A DNA stretch of 64,000 nt from JBDHAC01 sp039588215 (GTDB lineage Bacteria > Gemmatimonadota > Gemmatimonadetes > Palauibacterales > Palauibacteraceae), in assembly GCA_039588215.1 (NCBI GenBank), contig JBDHAD010000039.1:1-64000 (forward strand), written 5' to 3'. The notes below the pieces were generated by a model. The model was not told the DNA's origin. It saw only the letters and a program-made list of their open reading frames with translations, and did no database searches. The position numbers and the translations under genes are program-made. Positions within the stretch are counted from its first letter, which is position 1; each line of letters begins with the position of its first letter. This document shows positions 39,158 through 47,738 of this stretch, in pieces.

Positions 39158-41287
39158 GTGCGGATAGAGGGAGCGTTCCTCCGATCTCGCCTTGGCCGAC
39201 GGATTTTCGGCCTGTTCGTCCTTTGCGCGCTGATTCCGACCGGCTCGGCGCTCACATTCATGTACGTACAGGCCGATCGGCGGCTCGACGACGAGCGCCG
39301 GGAGCGCGTCCGCGAGCAGAGCAAGCTGGGCGCGGAGCAGGTGCTGCAGCGGATTCGGATCATCGAGCGAGAATTCGCGCGCACGGTGGGGCGGATCGAA
39401 ATCACCGACCCTGAGGATTGGCGCGCGGTAGCCGATTCGGCCACCGCGCAGCTGATCGGCCTGGCCGCAGAGGCCGGCCTCGGGGACGTCGTCACGATCT
39501 TCGGCGATCCGCCCGACCCCCCGCCCCTCACGGAGTTCGTTCGTGAACGACTGGCCGATGGGCACAGCGTGTTGGCGACCGTCCCCGAGGCGATCGGCCA
39601 GGCGCGCGTGATTCTCGTTCACCAGGCCCAGCTCGACGACGGGCCGATTCTCATGTGGGGGGAGCTGAGCAGGGAGCGGCTCGCCGCCGAGACGGCCTCG
39701 TTCTCGGCGGCTATCGACCTGTGCATGCTGGATCACCGCAAGGTCCCCATCTTCTGCGACATCGATCTGCCCGTGGATCTCCTGCCCAACGTCGACGAGC
39801 GTCGAACCAGCGCGCAGGATGCCTATCTGGAATGGCGGGACGGGGAGATCGCCCGGATAGGCGCATACGCGCTGGTGTTCGTGTCATACGACTACGCTGC
39901 ACCGCCCTGGATGCTGGTGGCGGGGGAACGTACGAGGTCGGTGCTTTCGGAGCTGTCCGAGTTCCGAATCACGCTCGTCACGGCCGGAACCATGGGGCTC
40001 GTGCTCACCGTCCTCCTGGGAAGCGTCCAGATCCGCCGCAGCCTCGAACCCCTCCGGCGGCTCGGTGAAGGCACCCGGCGTGTGGCCGACGGGAATTTCG
40101 CGGCGCGGGTCGACATCACCTCGGGCGACGAGTTCACCGACCTGGCGGACTCGTTCAATGAGATGACGCACAAGCTGGATCGGCAGTTCCGGATGCTGCA
40201 CGCGCTGCGGACGATCGACCAGGCCGTGCTGGAGTCCCCGAGCTTCGACGAGATCGCATCCACGTCTCTCGTTCAGGCGACGCAACTGACCGGTTGCCTC
40301 GTCGGTTGCTTGATCGTCAAGGAAGACCCCACGGGCTCGGACCGCGCACTGGGCTTCGTCCACCTGGCCGAGCAAGAGTCGCCTCGCCGGATCTCCGATC
40401 TACAGCTAGGGGACCGGGATGACGAGATCCTGCAGGCTCACGGGCTCGCACTGGTCACCTCCGAGGAGTCGCTGCCTTGCCTGGGCTTCGAAGAGATCGC
40501 CGGCCGCTCGGAAGATTTCCTCGTCGTCGGGATCCGCCAGCACGACCACCTGCACGGCCTGCTCGCCCTCGGCTTCTCTCCCGAAGCGGCGCAAGTGGAG
40601 GCGGTCCTGAGTGAAGCGTGCCAGATCGCGAGCCAGCTTGCAGTGGCACTCTCGAATGTGCGCCTCGTGCGCGATCTGGACCGCCTGAGCGTCGGGGCGC
40701 TCCAGGCGCTGGCACGAACCGTCGACGCCAAGTCCGCCTGGACGGCCGGGCACTCCGAGCGGGTGACTCGTCTCGCTCAGGCTCTTGCCTCAGAGCTGGA
40801 GCTGTCCGCCGTGGATCAGGATTGCCTGTACCGCGGGGGACTCCTGCACGATATCGGCAAGCTGGGGGTCCGCGAGGAGACCTTGGACTGGCCCGGAAAG
40901 CTCAACGACGAGCAGTGGGAGGAGATCAAGAGACATCCCGAAATCGGTGTCGAGATTCTCGAGCCCATCCCCGCGTTTCACGACATCCTCCCGATCGTCC
41001 GGTACCACCACGAGCGGTGGGACGGGGCCGGATATCCGACGGGGCTCGCCGGCGAAGACATCCCCCTGCTGGCCCGTGTCGTCGCGGTGGCCGACGTATA
41101 CGACGCCCTCACCTCGGATCGACCGTACCGCGCCGGGATGCCCCGAGAGAAGGCGATTCAGATCATCGAGGAGGGGTCGGGCACTCAGTTCGACGCCACG
41201 ATCGTTCCGGTGCTGCGGCGGGCTCTGGGACGGCTGGAGAAGGTGGAAGACGCTGGTCCTGTGCGCCTGATCGCGGTTGGCGAGTGA
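39158..41287 (+). CDS. Membrane-anchored HD-GYP sensor protein with HAMP and GAF domains
   Basis: 709 residues. Transmembrane helices at about 15-37 and 270-292 enclose an extracytoplasmic sensor domain. HAMP (about 293-345), a GAF-like domain (about 365-510) and an HD-GYP domain (about 515-690) follow. The catalytic signatures are intact: GGLLHDIGKLG and HHERWDGAGYPTGL. HD-GYP proteins degrade cyclic-di-GMP. The GTG start lies 11 bases after the pseudopilin gene, so the two are co-transcribed. It is paralogous to the protein at 45272-47527 across its whole length. Confidence 0.9.
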   Translation: MRIEGAFLRSRLGRRIFGLFVLCALIPTGSALTFMYVQADRRLDDERRERVREQSKLGAEQVLQRIRIIEREFARTVGRIEITDPEDWRAVADSATAQLIGLAAEAGLGDVVTIFGDPPDPPPLTEFVRERLADGHSVLATVPEAIGQARVILVHQAQLDDGPILMWGELSRERLAAETASFSAAIDLCMLDHRKVPIFCDIDLPVDLLPNVDERRTSAQDAYLEWRDGEIARIGAYALVFVSYDYAAPPWMLVAGERTRSVLSELSEFRITLVTAGTMGLVLTVLLGSVQIRRSLEPLRRLGEGTRRVADGNFAARVDITSGDEFTDLADSFNEMTHKLDRQFRMLHALRTIDQAVLESPSFDEIASTSLVQATQLTGCLVGCLIVKEDPTGSDRALGFVHLAEQESPRRISDLQLGDRDDEILQAHGLALVTSEESLPCLGFEEIAGRSEDFLVVGIRQHDHLHGLLALGFSPEAAQVEAVLSEACQIASQLAVALSNVRLVRDLDRLSVGALQALARTVDAKSAWTAGHSERVTRLAQALASELELSAVDQDCLYRGGLLHDIGKLGVREETLDWPGKLNDEQWEEIKRHPEIGVEILEPIPAFHDILPIVRYHHERWDGAGYPTGLAGEDIPLLARVVAVADVYDALTSDRPYRAGMPREKAIQIIEEGSGTQFDATIVPVLRRALGRLEKVEDAGPVRLIAVGE

Positions 41288-41303
41288 AGACACGGAGACG
41301 ACC

Positions 41304-41759
41304 ATGACGCAACGATTGAATCGCAACCCAAAGCAGCCGCGAGCTGCGCCGCCATCGACGAGACGGAGGTCAACGACCCGGGGCGCGCTCGCAGCCGGCG
41401 CGTCGCTACTCGCGCTGGGGGCGCTGCTGCTGCTGCGAGGTCCCGGATCGGACGAGCTTCCACCGGAATTGTTCGGTCGCTGGACGACGACCAATCCGCG
41501 CTACGAGGGACGTGCGTTCACCCTCAGCGAATCGACCGTGGAGATCCACACGAGCCCCTCGCGATCGACGGTGCATCAGGTACGCGGGGTGGAGAAGGAC
41601 GACAGCGAGGGCCTGGTCTATACGCTCCGCTACGAAGAAGACGGCGCCCTGGTGCCATTTGCGATCGCCTACGGAGCCCGGGCGCCCAGCGGCGCGCCTC
41701 AGTGGGTCCATTTCCCCCATCAGCCGGAGATCGAATGGCGCAAAGCGAACGATCGCTGA
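41304..41759 (+). CDS. Small single-pass membrane protein of the pseudopilin locus
   Basis: 151 residues. A basic N-terminus (about 30 residues, rich in Arg and Pro) is followed by one transmembrane helix (ALAAGASLLALGALLLLRG) and a soluble domain starting ELPPELFGRWTTTNPRYEGRAFTLSEST. The soluble domain looks like a small beta-barrel or lipocalin-like fold. ATG 41304 has GGAG ahead of it. No family is recognised. The bidirectional context with HD-GYP and pilin genes suggests an accessory role in the same apparatus. Confidence 0.6.
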   Translation: MTQRLNRNPKQPRAAPPSTRRRSTTRGALAAGASLLALGALLLLRGPGSDELPPELFGRWTTTNPRYEGRAFTLSESTVEIHTSPSRSTVHQVRGVEKDDSEGLVYTLRYEEDGALVPFAIAYGARAPSGAPQWVHFPHQPEIEWRKANDR

Positions 41760-42037
41760 CCGAGCGGGCGCGCTGGAAAATTGCAGAGCACGAGAATGTC
41801 GTGCATTTACCCGCACAGGGCCTGACGGATGCGGACCACAAACATTTGTCACGGTGCCCCTCGCGGGCCTGTAAACAGCTGTGTTGAAAGGGATTACATA
41901 CCGTGCGCCACTCACCGTGCCACGAGTCTTCACCGTGCTCCAAGACGGGGTGCGTCGGTCGGCGTCGGAGTCACCGCCCCCTGGGGTGGTCGCGTCGGCC
42001 GCGGGGCTAGGAGAGGAGTCGAGCTGAGGACTGTGCG

Positions 42038-42538
42038 ATGCGGAACGATCAACTGAACAAGGCCAGCGGGTTCACGCTCCATGAGCTGATGATCGCGATC
42101 GCATTGATCGTGTCTGCGATGGCGATCGTCGGTCCGCCGACCGTACGGACCATGCATCGATCGACCCTCCGCGCAGCGGCGGATGAGGTCCTGTCGATGC
42201 ACGCGACCGCGCGAAGCCTCGCCATGCAGACGGGTCGGATCGCGATGTTGGAGTTCCTGCCACCCCAGGGGCAGCTTTCCAACACCATCTCCTTGAAAGC
42301 AGACACGTCGGGCACCGGACTGGCCGAGTTACGGCGCTCAGCCCTCACACGGGCGGACTTCGTCACGGACCGGGCCATCCTGTGCTTCGATGCGCGCGGC
42401 CTCCCGACGACCAAGATGATCCGCACGGGCAACCAGTCCTCCATGCAATGCGAGGCGCCCGACGCCACGATCATCGTGCGCAGCGGCGCGCTGGCGGACA
42501 CCGTGCGCTATTCGCCGCTAGGGGACCTGATCCCATGA
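42038..42538 (+). CDS. FimT/GspH-like minor pseudopilin
   Basis: 166 residues. SGFTLHELMIAIALIVSAMAIV is the prepilin N-motif with a short leader. The rest (LRAAADEVLSMHATARSLAMQTGRIAML, CFDARGLPTTKMI) is typical of FimT/GspH minor pilins. It starts a chain of four minor-pilin-type genes with overlapping or closely spaced starts. The 278-base gap upstream contains near-palindromes (ACAAACATTTGT, ACAGCTGT) and perhaps the promoter. Confidence 0.85.
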   Translation: MRNDQLNKASGFTLHELMIAIALIVSAMAIVGPPTVRTMHRSTLRAAADEVLSMHATARSLAMQTGRIAMLEFLPPQGQLSNTISLKADTSGTGLAELRRSALTRADFVTDRAILCFDARGLPTTKMIRTGNQSSMQCEAPDATIIVRSGALADTVRYSPLGDLIP

Positions 42539-42918
42539 GCCGACATCCGCTCCGGTCACGGACCCGGGTGGGCGATCAGCGGGGGGCCTCGGCGCTCGAG
42601 GTCATGCTCGCCATCGTTCTCCTTTCCACCGCGATCCTCGGCGCGGCAGCCGCGCAGGCCGGCAGCTGGCGAGTCCTGGCTGGCGGTCGCCGGGACGCCG
42701 GCGCCTGGGCGGCTCTCCACTATCAGGTCGAGGAGCTGATATCGGGCGGATACGACCGGGCGGTGTCGGGCTCGCGGGTCCTGAACGGCTATCCGATCCA
42801 GTGGGACGTCGCCGGCACAGACCCCAAGGTGGTCATGATCGTTGCGCGCTATCCGAACGGCTGGACGCTCGGGGCCGATACGGTGCGGGTCGTGCTCAGA
42901 CCCCCTGCAGCCCCGTGA
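42535..42918 (+). CDS. PilV/GspI-like minor pseudopilin
   Basis: 127 residues. RGASALEVMLAIVLLSTAILGAAAAQAGS is a pilin-type N-helix with Glu at the +5-like position. The short leader ends DQRG. It overlaps the preceding gene by ATGA, so it is translationally coupled. The remainder is a small, Trp-containing domain. The identification rests on the N-helix and on the order of genes. Confidence 0.75.
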   Translation: MSRHPLRSRTRVGDQRGASALEVMLAIVLLSTAILGAAAAQAGSWRVLAGGRRDAGAWAALHYQVEELISGGYDRAVSGSRVLNGYPIQWDVAGTDPKVVMIVARYPNGWTLGADTVRVVLRPPAAP

Positions 42919-42935
42919 CGAGAGGGATCCGATTC

Positions 42936-43778
42936 ATGTCTCACGCAGCCACCGGCATGCGCCACGCCCGAGCGAGAAGCTCGGCAGGATTCACCCTGTT
43001 CGAGGCGCTTGTGTATCTCGTGTTCGGCGGCATGGTGGTGGCGGCCATCCACTCGGTCGTGTTCAAAAGCCAGCGTGACTTCAACGAACAGCGAGCGCTC
43101 GCCGAGGGGCAGGGCGTCCTGCGAAACGCCATGGCACTCCTCGTCGGCGAGCTCCGATCGGCGTCCGCCGCCGGCGGTGACATTCTACAGACCGATCCGA
43201 GCCTCATCCGCCTGCGGGCGATCCGGGGCGAGAGCATCATCTGCGGCTTCGTGGCGAACCAGACGGACCCGACGTATCGACTCGCGCTCGTGGGGGGCAC
43301 ACATGCGGCCGAGCCGGCCGATAGCGCGCTGCTCCTGGCGATCAACGGGGCCGGCCGGGACGATGACGCGTGGCAGGTCGTGAAGGTCACGCAAGTGAGC
43401 GTGACAAAGAACGCCGACACTTGCGACTGGGCCGGCACCGCCAAGCCGGAGCTGGAACTCAGCGTGAGCGGCGATACCGCCGGGGTGAAGGTCGGCTCGC
43501 TGATCCGTCCGTTTCGGCAGACCGAGTACGGGTTGTTGGATTGGAACGGGGAATGGTGGCTGGGCCGCCGCCTACGGGGGCAACCGTGGGAACCGATGAC
43601 AGGGCCCTTGCTCGCACCAGCCGACTCGGGGCTCGTGTTCACCTACCTCGCCGAGGACGGGACCGTCGCGGCGAGCGCCGCTGACATTGCGGCAATAGAG
43701 ATCTTGTTGCGGGCGCGTCGATCCGGTCAATCTGCACGCGTCGACTCGCTCCGCACCAAGGTCGCGATCCGAGGTTAG
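42936..43778 (+). CDS. PilW/GspJ-like minor pseudopilin
   Basis: 280 residues. SSAGFTLFEALVYLVFGGMVVAAIHSVVFKSQRDFNEQRAL is the prepilin motif with its N-helix. The larger C-terminal domain is typical of PilW/GspJ. The start ATG 42936 lies 18 bases after the PilV-like gene. Its stop overlaps the next start (TAGTG). Confidence 0.8.
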   Translation: MSHAATGMRHARARSSAGFTLFEALVYLVFGGMVVAAIHSVVFKSQRDFNEQRALAEGQGVLRNAMALLVGELRSASAAGGDILQTDPSLIRLRAIRGESIICGFVANQTDPTYRLALVGGTHAAEPADSALLLAINGAGRDDDAWQVVKVTQVSVTKNADTCDWAGTAKPELELSVSGDTAGVKVGSLIRPFRQTEYGLLDWNGEWWLGRRLRGQPWEPMTGPLLAPADSGLVFTYLAEDGTVAASAADIAAIEILLRARRSGQSARVDSLRTKVAIRG

Positions 43779-45079
43779 TGAAGATGTTCAACCGTTTAGA
43801 CAAGCAGATGACGCTCGACCGGGATGACCGTGGGCGCGGTGACGAGGGTGGGTACGTGCTCATCTGGGCGTTGTTCTCCTTCGTGCTGCTGGGCGGGATG
43901 GCTGCGGCCGCCCTCAAGTCGACGGGCTCGGAGCGCCGGCTCGCAAAGGCCTCCGCGGAGTGGAACGTCAGCTTCTACGCGGCCGAGGTTGGGCTCCAGC
44001 AGGCGCTCGGGATTGCGACCGACACGCTCGTCGGGGCCCTCGTGCCGGGCGATTCGGTGGATCTTGGCTGGCAGTCGATCGACGGGTCGACGGACTATCG
44101 CGCGGTCGTCTACCGAATCGACAACGGGCCGCACATGCTGTATCAGATCCGCAGCACCGGGCGGTACGACAGGCTGTTCGCGGGTCAGACCGCGGTCACG
44201 CAGACCATGACCCTGGCTTCGGACAAGCCCGAGGCGCTCCTGATCGACGATCCCCTGCGCATCGATGGAACCGTCGACCTGAGCGGTGAATGTCGAGTGC
44301 ATGCGCGCGATCAGCTTTCCGTCCCGGGGTTGATCAACACGGACGGACTCGTAAGCGCGGAGGGACTGGTGGATGGAAACATCAACCACCCGGACGGTCT
44401 CCCCCCGGAATCGTACGCGGATCCGATCCCCCCGGAGCCCTTTGACCTCGACGCCTACTGCGCATCGGCCGACTACAGGATTTCGAATGGCTGGCTGGTG
44501 ACGAACGCGACGGGCGATAGCGCACAGCTCGGCAACCCGGGAGCCGCGAACTGGAGCGAGATCATCAACGGCGAGGGGTATCCTGAATACGTGTTCGACG
44601 GGGATGAGCTCACGTGGAATCCGGCCGATCCCAATGTCAAGATGAGCGGTAGCTTCTGTGCGGATGAGAGCATCACGCTGATCGGGAGTCCGGGCCAGCC
44701 CGGGAGCCCCGCCCCCATCTCGCTTTTCGCGCGCGGGTTCGTCGAGGTGATCGGCAGCCCGTTCGTGGAGGCCGCGCACGCGGACGAAACCCTGTTCGCC
44801 ACCTACGGGGACATTGTGCTGGATGGGTCGTTGGATGCCGTCACGCCCAACTACAAGGGCCACCTGCGCGCGCGAAGCGAGTGCAATACAGGGGGTACAG
44901 TTTGGGTTGACGGATCGCTCGCCTGCGGCGGCACGACGTACTCGGATCCGCCCGGCGTACGGACGATTGCGACCGACAACATCATCTTCGGCGACCTGAA
45001 GCTCACCACGACCTGCAACGTCCACACCATCGTCGCGCCCCGCCCCATCACGCTGCGCTCCTGGCGACACGACTTCTAG
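43778..45079 (+). CDS. PilX-like exported/pilus-associated protein
   Basis: 433 residues. A hydrophobic N-helix (GGYVLIWALFSFVLLGGMAAAAL) resembles PilX/GspK-type minor pilins, with the following segment RLAKASAEWNVSFYAAEVGLQQALGIA typical of PilX. The C-terminal 250 residues are rich in Asp/Gly strands (LLIDDPLRIDGTVDLSGE, FVEVIGSPFVEAAHADETLFATYGDIVLDGSLDAV) resembling polymer-forming beta-helix segments. The GTG at 43778 overlaps the upstream stop; ATG 43784 is possible. Confidence 0.7.
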   Translation: MKMFNRLDKQMTLDRDDRGRGDEGGYVLIWALFSFVLLGGMAAAALKSTGSERRLAKASAEWNVSFYAAEVGLQQALGIATDTLVGALVPGDSVDLGWQSIDGSTDYRAVVYRIDNGPHMLYQIRSTGRYDRLFAGQTAVTQTMTLASDKPEALLIDDPLRIDGTVDLSGECRVHARDQLSVPGLINTDGLVSAEGLVDGNINHPDGLPPESYADPIPPEPFDLDAYCASADYRISNGWLVTNATGDSAQLGNPGAANWSEIINGEGYPEYVFDGDELTWNPADPNVKMSGSFCADESITLIGSPGQPGSPAPISLFARGFVEVIGSPFVEAAHADETLFATYGDIVLDGSLDAVTPNYKGHLRARSECNTGGTVWVDGSLACGGTTYSDPPGVRTIATDNIIFGDLKLTTTCNVHTIVAPRPITLRSWRHDF

Positions 45080-45126
45080 GCGTCGAGCCGGTACTCCCCC
45101 GCTGCTCTCCTATCGAGCGGGATCGA

Positions 45127-45172
45127 CCAGGTTGCCCCAACAGGGGCACCGCTCTTGCACTTAGCGACCTGG
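45127..45172 (+). ncRNA. Predicted three-way-junction RNA upstream of the second HD-GYP gene
   Basis: CCAGGT (45127-45132) pairs with ACCTGG (45167-45172). Inside it are the hairpin TGCCCC-AACA-GGGGCA (45133-45148) and the hairpin CGCT-loop-AGCG (45150-45166), with one unpaired base. All 16 base pairs are canonical. It lies about 100 bases before the gene. I know no matching family; it does not fit the cyclic-di-GMP-I or -II riboswitch consensus. Confidence 0.35.
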
Positions 45173-45271
45173 CTCGGCTCGCACGAAGGCGTCATCCGCC
45201 GGCCACGCAGCCGGCCGAATCGCGCTACTGAGCGGAGGAAACACAGGCTCGCTAGGGGTGATAAACGGCGT

Positions 45272-47527
45272 ATGCTGCGGATAGCGCGAGGCCGGAGCGG
45301 TCGAAAGGCGGGAGACAGACGGGTGCGGTCGCGCGTGGCGCGTCGCATGGTCCTCCTGTTTATCGCATGTGCCCTGGTCCCGGTCTCCGCGCTTGCGCTG
45401 TTCTCCTATCGTCAAGTGTCCCGGCAGCTGGAGGCCCAGAGCCGGGCCGGCCTGCGGGAGGCTGGAAAGCTCGCGGGCATGCCCCTGCTGGAGCGGCTCG
45501 ATTTCCTGGACGAGAAGCTCCGGGTCCTGGCCTCGACGGCCACTCCGGCATCGAACGGAACGGTCGCCGCATTGCGGAAGGCCATTGAAGCGACGGACGG
45601 CGGGCGACGTCACTTCCTCTCATTCGTGCTCCGATGGAACGGCGAGACGATTCCGATCGTCTCAGGGGACGATTTCGCCATCGATCCGAGCTCGTCCCTG
45701 CCCGCCGCGGCCAACGCACACTTCGCCGCCGGGCGCTCGTGGCTGCATGTCCTGCACGATCGCACCGGCCCCAGAATCTTCCTGATCCGAGGGATGGATC
45801 CAAGCGATCCGACAGCCGGAAAGCTGTGGGCAGAGCTGGAGCCGGAGTATCTGTTCACGGGTGGGTTGGGTGAGGATGGCATTCCCACGGGCATGGACCT
45901 CTGTGTTCTGGATGGCGAGGCGGGCCCGCTCTACTGTCCGAGTCCAACGGGCGATGAACAATTGCGCGCCCTCGCCGAGGCCATCGCTTCACGCTCCGTG
46001 GATGCGATCGGGTGGGAGGCGAACGAGGGAGAGTATTTGTCCGGCTTCTGGACGGCCTTCCTCGGATACTCCTATGGATCTAGCGACTGGACGGTGATGC
46101 TGAGCGAGCCGCGGAGCGTTGCGCTCGCTCCCATGGCGGAGTTCCGGCAGGTCTTCCCGCTCATCGCGATCCTCGTCGTCGTCCTGGCCTTTCTGTTCAG
46201 CAATATCCAGATACGCCACAACTTGGAGCCGCTCGATCGACTCAAGGCCGCCACTGAGCGGATCGCGCGTCGAGACTTCGGAACGCCCGTGGAGGTCCGC
46301 AGCCGCGACGAGTTCGAGGTGCTCGCAGAGGCGATCAACACGATGAGCCAGAGCCTGGCCGCCCAGTTCGGCGCCATGGCCGCCCTCGGCGAGATCGATC
46401 GCGCCGTCCTGTCGGCCCTCCGCACCGAGGCGATCGTCGAAATCGTGCTGGCGCGAGCGAGCGATGTCACCGCGTGCGACGCCGTGGCGGTTGGCATCCT
46501 CGGGGACGATGGCAAGCTCCGGCTATCGGGGCCGGAAACCGATCGGCCGACTTCCGCCGCTCTCGCGCACGTGCCGCATGAGAGCGAGCTGTCGCCGCTG
46601 CGACGAGGAGACGTGCTTCGCTTCGGGCCCGACCTCCGGTGCCCCGGCTATCTGAGCCGCGCCTTGGCGGGCGAAGGGTCCACCGCTCAGGTGCTCGTGT
46701 TCCCGCTGCGAACCAGCGAAGCGCTCCTGGGGATCCTCGCTCTCGGGTACGATGGTGAGCCGCCAGAAGACGAGGAAGCGCTGAACCGCGACCGCAAGCT
46801 CGCAGACCAGATCACGGTAGCGCTGGAAAACGCGGGTCTGGTCGAGCGCTTGGATCGACTCACCCTGGGCACGCTCGAGGCGCTCGCCCGCACCGTCGAC
46901 TCCAAATCTCGGTGGACGGCGGGTCATTCGAAGCGAGTGGCGGAACTGGCCCTGCGGCTCGGAGAGGCCGTCCAGCTGTCCGAGCTCGACCTCCAAGTCC
47001 TCTATCGAGGCGCGCTGCTCCACGACATCGGCAAGATCGGCGTACCGGCTGCGATCCTGAACAAGCCCGCGCGGCTCACGGACGAGGAGATGAAGAAGAT
47101 TCGCGAGCATCCCGAGATCGGGTTTCGCATCCTCTCTCCGATCGAGAGCCTCGCGGACATCCTCCCGATCGTGCGGCACCATCACGAACGGTACGACGGA
47201 GGTGGGTATCCGGGGGGGATGCCCTCCAGCCAGCTACCCGAGCTGGTGCGACTCGTCACGGTTGTCGACACGTACGACACACTCGTAAACGACCGTCCCT
47301 ACAGGGCGGGCCTGGATCCCGAAGCCGCGCTCGAACTGCTCGTCGAAGGGGACGGTTCGCAGTTCGATCCCGAGCTCGTGACCGCGCTCGTGACCCTCGT
47401 CCGGGACCAGGGCGAGCGGCAGGAGGCGGAAGCCGGGGCCACACGGACCGAGACCGGGCCTCATGGGTCTGCGGTTGGCGGAAACACCTCGATCGAGACA
47501 TTGCCCATGGAGGATGCCGTGGCGTGA
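45272..47527 (+). CDS. Membrane-anchored HD-GYP sensor protein, paralogue of 39158-41287
   Basis: About 751 residues. Transmembrane helices at about 25-45 and 300-320 flank an extracytoplasmic sensor domain. HAMP (about 322-380), a GAF-like domain and an HD-GYP domain follow. GALLHDIGKIGVPAAILNKP and HHERYDGGGYPGGMP are intact, predicting cyclic-di-GMP phosphodiesterase activity. The open frame begins at 45155; I chose ATG 45272, but no strong ribosome binding site decides it. It follows the four minor-pilin genes after 192 bases, so two related HD-GYP proteins bracket the pilin genes. Confidence 0.85.
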   Translation: MLRIARGRSGRKAGDRRVRSRVARRMVLLFIACALVPVSALALFSYRQVSRQLEAQSRAGLREAGKLAGMPLLERLDFLDEKLRVLASTATPASNGTVAALRKAIEATDGGRRHFLSFVLRWNGETIPIVSGDDFAIDPSSSLPAAANAHFAAGRSWLHVLHDRTGPRIFLIRGMDPSDPTAGKLWAELEPEYLFTGGLGEDGIPTGMDLCVLDGEAGPLYCPSPTGDEQLRALAEAIASRSVDAIGWEANEGEYLSGFWTAFLGYSYGSSDWTVMLSEPRSVALAPMAEFRQVFPLIAILVVVLAFLFSNIQIRHNLEPLDRLKAATERIARRDFGTPVEVRSRDEFEVLAEAINTMSQSLAAQFGAMAALGEIDRAVLSALRTEAIVEIVLARASDVTACDAVAVGILGDDGKLRLSGPETDRPTSAALAHVPHESELSPLRRGDVLRFGPDLRCPGYLSRALAGEGSTAQVLVFPLRTSEALLGILALGYDGEPPEDEEALNRDRKLADQITVALENAGLVERLDRLTLGTLEALARTVDSKSRWTAGHSKRVAELALRLGEAVQLSELDLQVLYRGALLHDIGKIGVPAAILNKPARLTDEEMKKIREHPEIGFRILSPIESLADILPIVRHHHERYDGGGYPGGMPSSQLPELVRLVTVVDTYDTLVNDRPYRAGLDPEAALELLVEGDGSQFDPELVTALVTLVRDQGERQEAEAGATRTETGPHGSAVGGNTSIETLPMEDAVA

Positions 47528-47738
47528 CCGACCACCTGCTCACGAACCTCCGATTCGGCTAATCGAAACCTCACCGCCGAACTCCTCGTCATGATCACAG
47601 CCCGAGACGCGTCCCACGCGGCTGCAGCAGGACATGTTGGGGCGTGTGTCTGCTCATATGTCGGGCGATGGGCCCATGCACGCTCCCGGCGTATCTTGAC
47701 TCGCACGTTTCCCGCCATGATTCACCAGGGAGAGATTC

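Noticed and set aside
45080..45271. Cyclic-di-GMP riboswitch or hammerhead ribozyme upstream of the HD-GYP gene
   Set aside because: The GGCAAACC/CGCAAAGCC core of the class I switch and the CUGAUGA/GAAA core of the hammerhead are absent; only a generic three-way junction remains.
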